From Clostridia bacterium (GTDB lineage Bacteria > Bacillota > Clostridia > Christensenellales > DUVY01), in contig BNZQ01000076.1 of the NCBI GenBank assembly GCA_026001225.1, forward strand, positions 1-6,330: DNA of 6,330 nucleotides, read 5' to 3'. The translations under genes were made by a program, and so were the position numbers. Below the pieces are notes generated by a model. The model had not been told where the DNA came from. It ran no database searches and was given only the letters and a program-made list of their open reading frames with translations. Of this stretch, positions 5,601 to 6,330 are shown piece after piece (the stretch's first letter is position 1; each line of letters begins with the position of its first letter).

Positions 5601-6277
5601 TTGCCGGAAACCGAGACGCTGCCGCCGACCTTTTTTAGGCCCCATTTGACGTCAACATTCAGACTCGCGTTCCACGAATCCATGAATTGGTCGATCGACG
5701 AACCTTGAATCACGTTGACGTCGGCGCGATTTTCCTTGACCTTCAGCAGCCGCTGTTTCAGTAATTCGTCCGTTTTAAAAACCGGATTGGAAATTTTAAC
5801 CGTTTTACTGCTGAATTCGTTGGAACGGATCACGTCGAAGCCATACCCCAAATAGGATTCAAATCTACTGAGATCGTCGAACGCGCCGAATGCGCCCGTC
5901 GCGGACGAACCGGAATCGGCGATCACGCCGTAGGATTGATAGATCACCGGCGCGCCGTAATCGGAAGAAACGTACAGCGTCCCGTCGCCCAACGCTTTCA
6001 CCGATAAGCGGTACTCGCCCATCGGCAAGGCCAGCGGATATTCGTTGTCCCCCGTGGAATATTCGCTCTCGTCGATTTTAACCGTATACCCCGCCGCGTT
6101 GTCGACGGAATTCCAACGCAACGTGTTGCCCTCTACCTTGATGTTGGTCGGCGCGAAGAGTTTGCTCTGCAGAGAAGCCGGACTACAGGCCGCAAGCGCG
6201 CCCGTGACCAATAAAAGGAAGCATACTATGAACGCCCCCCCCCCCCACTTTTTCATGTGTTTTTTGCGTGTTTTCAT
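2696..6277 (-). CDS. Large MACPF-domain lipoprotein with InlB-type repeats, likely phase-variable
   Basis: This encodes 1193 residues. A basic N-terminus, hydrophobic core and lipobox LAAC (Cys31) indicate export and lipid anchoring. An FN3-like module follows (about 41-113), then a MACPF domain (about 115-450) with the signature Y286-G-T-H-F-x6-G-G298. The stretches 203-229 and 313-340 alternate polar and apolar residues, as expected of membrane-inserting hairpins. Next are an Ig-like module (about 452-551), four InlB/Flg_new-type repeats (552-849; GWY, GWY, GWF and NWY cores), three shorter repeats (850-1038; GYTGxW cores) and an unrecognised C-terminal domain (1040-1193). The ATG at 6275-6277 was chosen because AGGAG lies eight bases upstream and the signal peptide follows; an in-frame GTG at 6314-6316 lacks such a site. 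MACPF proteins form pores in membranes; the target is unknown. It may resemble Bacteroides MACPF antibacterial toxins or act on host cells. A 12-G tract lies in codons 11-15. Confidence 0.9.
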   Translation of the reverse strand: MKTRKKHMKKWGGGAFIVCFLLLVTGALAACSPASLQSKLFAPTNIKVEGNTLRWNSVDNAAGYTVKIDESEYSTGDNEYPLALPMGEYRLSVKALGDGTLYVSSDYGAPVIYQSYGVIADSGSSATGAFGAFDDLSRFESYLGYGFDVIRSNEFSSKTVKISNPVFKTDELLKQRLLKVKENRADVNVIQGSSIDQFMDSWNASLNVDVKWGLKKVGGSVSVSGKVSATNEKTNSEYFYGIDIYNQSHYLILQSDLDTYRSILADGFKKDLYDASVSPSALFDRYGTHFITSAVMGGRLTSYYHMESEEKKSLLDIAAKVDVEVRYLVGKTNVGVEGGYRKEASEQHINISNTLGVIGGDNFGMLSDMDIAPNYAAWEKSLNDKPALMGIKDASSLWQIWDLIETEKDIEVKFGYIDETGVARTGTRAQQLQAYFFKYGVDSYNDMMNRYGIREIKVPESIGNVRVNNQTVGADGVFTANTGSSAQITFLVYPEDALGYTATYSLVQNQYATISNSGELTIESSAPNNTILEVTVGAGSVRQTIRIRVNRVYSVFFESSPGSPVAPLFGVNENALIPRPLNPARQYYTFAGWYTDGARKLPFDFNNTPVDGNLTLYAQWTPTQYGVPLYDGQRVIGTLYTDVEKGFALTAPAAFAEEKEGYTFGGWYADANFQTVFSFAGAEYQDGLKIYAKFTLNRYTVQYYANTGSTADDRAFYNVGHGTSPVPQPEILNAPNGKVFGGWFTSADFGEADRVNPATETVTGNLTLYARWVVNTLSVLFVTNTPETPDFTEASYVYGDLVARPSGTSVAKKGYYIGNWYTDAGLQNVWNFDARVVVADMTLYAGWSPAVFTVTYENLTEGGTHSNPAVYTVESEDIVFSAPERAGYTGSWTTVGIPQGSVGDRTITAVWTPIEYEITYTNLLNGTNPADNPLKYTIVNKITFSAPERTGYTGAWDPGFISEGTYGNKTVAAVWTLIAYEINYDLPSGGTTSNVGTYTIEDEITFTAPVRDGYAGKWDIAGIPLGSTGDKTITPIWVKTVYYDEVRKGEEVQVLGYMQGLGFAIMALDQVAYDLDKASLRAWGYTKFTIFVDFDMREVDDGYQDLTIATWTGYTTTNMGIKLPKDYAVIHSHLEEHTQGSIDTAWFTHLTATATVNIDDMVHPYIGLFWSSHGNGANSYMLGHTRITVTAVK
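2699..3160 (-). other. Unrecognised C-terminal domain of the MACPF lipoprotein
   Basis: This encodes residues about 1040-1193. It is rich in aromatic and beta-favouring residues with segments such as TKFTIFVDFDMREVDD, TATATVNIDD and HTRITVTAVK, suggesting a beta-sandwich-like fold. There is no LPxTG motif, no choline-binding or LysM repeat, and no type IX sorting pattern that I recognise. By eye the DNA is more AT-rich and its codons less biased toward G/C endings than in the upstream repeats. A terminal recognition or adhesion module is a guess only. Confidence 0.5.
3164..3730 (-). repeat. Three short InlB-like protein repeats (64, 64 and about 61 residues)
   Basis: These encode residues 850-1038. 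Each unit runs Y-x-I-x-Y-x-L, a GG/TNP-type loop, YTIExEITFxAP, R-x-GYTGxW, and ends in a GStGDkTITavW-like strand. GYTGSW, GYTGAW and GYAGKW stand at about 887, 951 and 1013. They look like a trimmed version of the preceding InlB/Flg_new-type repeats and probably form a stalk that holds the C-terminal domain away from the surface. Confidence 0.75.
3419..3641. repeat. Near-identical 31-base direct repeat inside the short protein repeats
   Basis: Positions 3419-3449 and 3611-3641 match at 29 of 31 bases, including a perfect 19-base core GCGCTCCGGCGCGGAAAAG. The offset of 192 bases is exactly 64 codons, so recombination between the two copies would delete or add one protein repeat without a frameshift. 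The third unit (about 3230) is diverged at the same place. Confidence 0.8.
3731..4624 (-). repeat. Four InlB/Flg_new-type protein repeats
   Basis: These encode residues 552-849. The units are 70-78 residues, each with a central aromatic-G-G/A-G-W-Y/F motif (AGWYTDG, GGWYADA, GGWFTSA, GNWYTDA, spaced about 75-77 residues) and a closing LTLYAQW, KIYAKF, LTLYARW or MTLYAGW strand. This is the pattern of Listeria-Bacteroides repeats, beta-grasp-like stalk modules of surface proteins in Firmicutes and Bacteroidetes. Confidence 0.88.
4928..5935 (-). other. MACPF pore-forming domain
   Basis: This encodes residues 115-450. It begins with a GYGFDVIRS segment (144-152) typical of the N-terminal part of bacterial MACPF proteins. 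The family signature Y/W-G-T/S-H-F/Y-x6-G-G is complete (286-298). The two regions expected to refold into transmembrane beta-hairpins lie before and after it and show alternating polar and apolar residues (for example 205-211 and 319-327). No key signature residue is missing, so pore formation is plausible. Confidence 0.88.
6235..6246 (-). repeat. Poly-G(12) tract in the signal-peptide codons, candidate phase-variation switch
   Basis: Twelve consecutive C on the plus strand are twelve G in the coding strand, within codons 11-15 (Trp-Gly-Gly-Gly-Ala). Losing one G gives W-G-G-G-R-S-stop; gaining one gives a stop about 20 codons on. Only length changes in steps of three keep the frame. With 12 G the gene is ON. 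Such tracts slip during replication in known contingency loci. Confidence 0.85.
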
Positions 6278-6285
6278 GTATTTTT

Positions 6286-6290
6286 CTCCT
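6286..6290 (-). promoter_or_regulatory. Shine-Dalgarno sequence deciding the MACPF lipoprotein start
   Basis: AGGAG in the context AAAAAAGGAGAAAAATAC stands eight bases before the ATG at 6275-6277. It fits this start and rules against the in-frame GTG at 6314-6316. The remaining bases to the window end (6291-6330) hold an AT-rich TTAAATTTATC stretch but no full promoter; the promoter is probably outside or only half visible. Confidence 0.85.
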
Positions 6291-6330
6291 TTTTTGATAA
6301 ATTTAAGGGTGCACACAAATTCCGTGCGAG

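Noticed and set aside
3683..5638. 651-codon open frame on the plus strand
   Set aside because: It lies wholly antisense to the MACPF lipoprotein gene, has an Arg/Val-rich composition with no recognisable domain, and arises from the GC-rich third positions of the real gene.
6278..6316. In-frame GTG start extending the lipoprotein by 13 residues
   Set aside because: No ribosome binding site before it, and the extension would place extra residues ahead of a standard lipoprotein signal peptide; the ATG at 6275-6277 has AGGAG at ideal distance.
1..6330. tRNA or rRNA genes
   Set aside because: No cloverleaf with TTCGANNC-type T arm and no rRNA-like conserved stretch was seen; GTTCGAC-like fragments occur only inside coding or repeat DNA.

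Overview
This window looks like chromosomal DNA from a low-to-moderate GC Firmicutes-type (probably clostridial) bacterium. That inference rests on the dprA-topA gene pair read in the same direction, purine-rich AGGAG-type ribosome binding sites, a lipobox signal peptide, and InlB-type repeats. I cannot name a genus. All three real genes lie on the minus strand.

Layout from transcription-upstream (right) to downstream (left). (1) Positions 2696-6277 hold one very large gene for a 1193-residue lipoprotein. It has a lipobox signal peptide, a fibronectin type III-like module, a MACPF pore-forming domain with a complete signature, an Ig-like module, four classical InlB/Flg_new-type repeats, three shorter related repeats, and an unrecognised C-terminal domain. 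Its signal-peptide codons contain an uninterrupted run of 12 G (C on the plus strand, 6235-6246). A change of one base in either direction brings a stop codon within about 20 codons, so this looks like a phase-variable (ON/OFF) surface or secreted toxin-like protein. A weak intrinsic terminator starts inside its stop codon. (2) Positions 2346-2695 are a 350-base non-coding stretch packed with dispersed-type repeats: a MITE/REP-like element with 13-base terminal inverted repeats, an imperfect inverted repeat with a strong GC hairpin, and GTGAAAGGTGAAA units. Next to dprA it carries a good sigma-A-type promoter. (3) Positions 1464-2345 are dprA/smf (DNA processing, RecA loading). (4) Positions 1265-1463 are a 199-base spacer with a second sigma-A-type promoter, GC hairpins and a perfect 19-base inverted repeat enclosing promoter and leader. 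(5) Positions 1-1264 are the N-terminal 421 codons of topA (DNA topoisomerase I), cut by the window edge.

DprA and TopA are housekeeping DNA-metabolism proteins and probably part of the core genome; no terminator is visible between them, so topA may be read both from dprA and from its own promoter. The MACPF lipoprotein looks accessory. The repeat-filled 350-base gap marks the likely border between accessory and core DNA. The main points of interest are the poly-G tract in a surface pore-former gene, the mosaic architecture of that protein with an AT-richer C-terminal domain, and the repeats beside the dprA and topA promoters.
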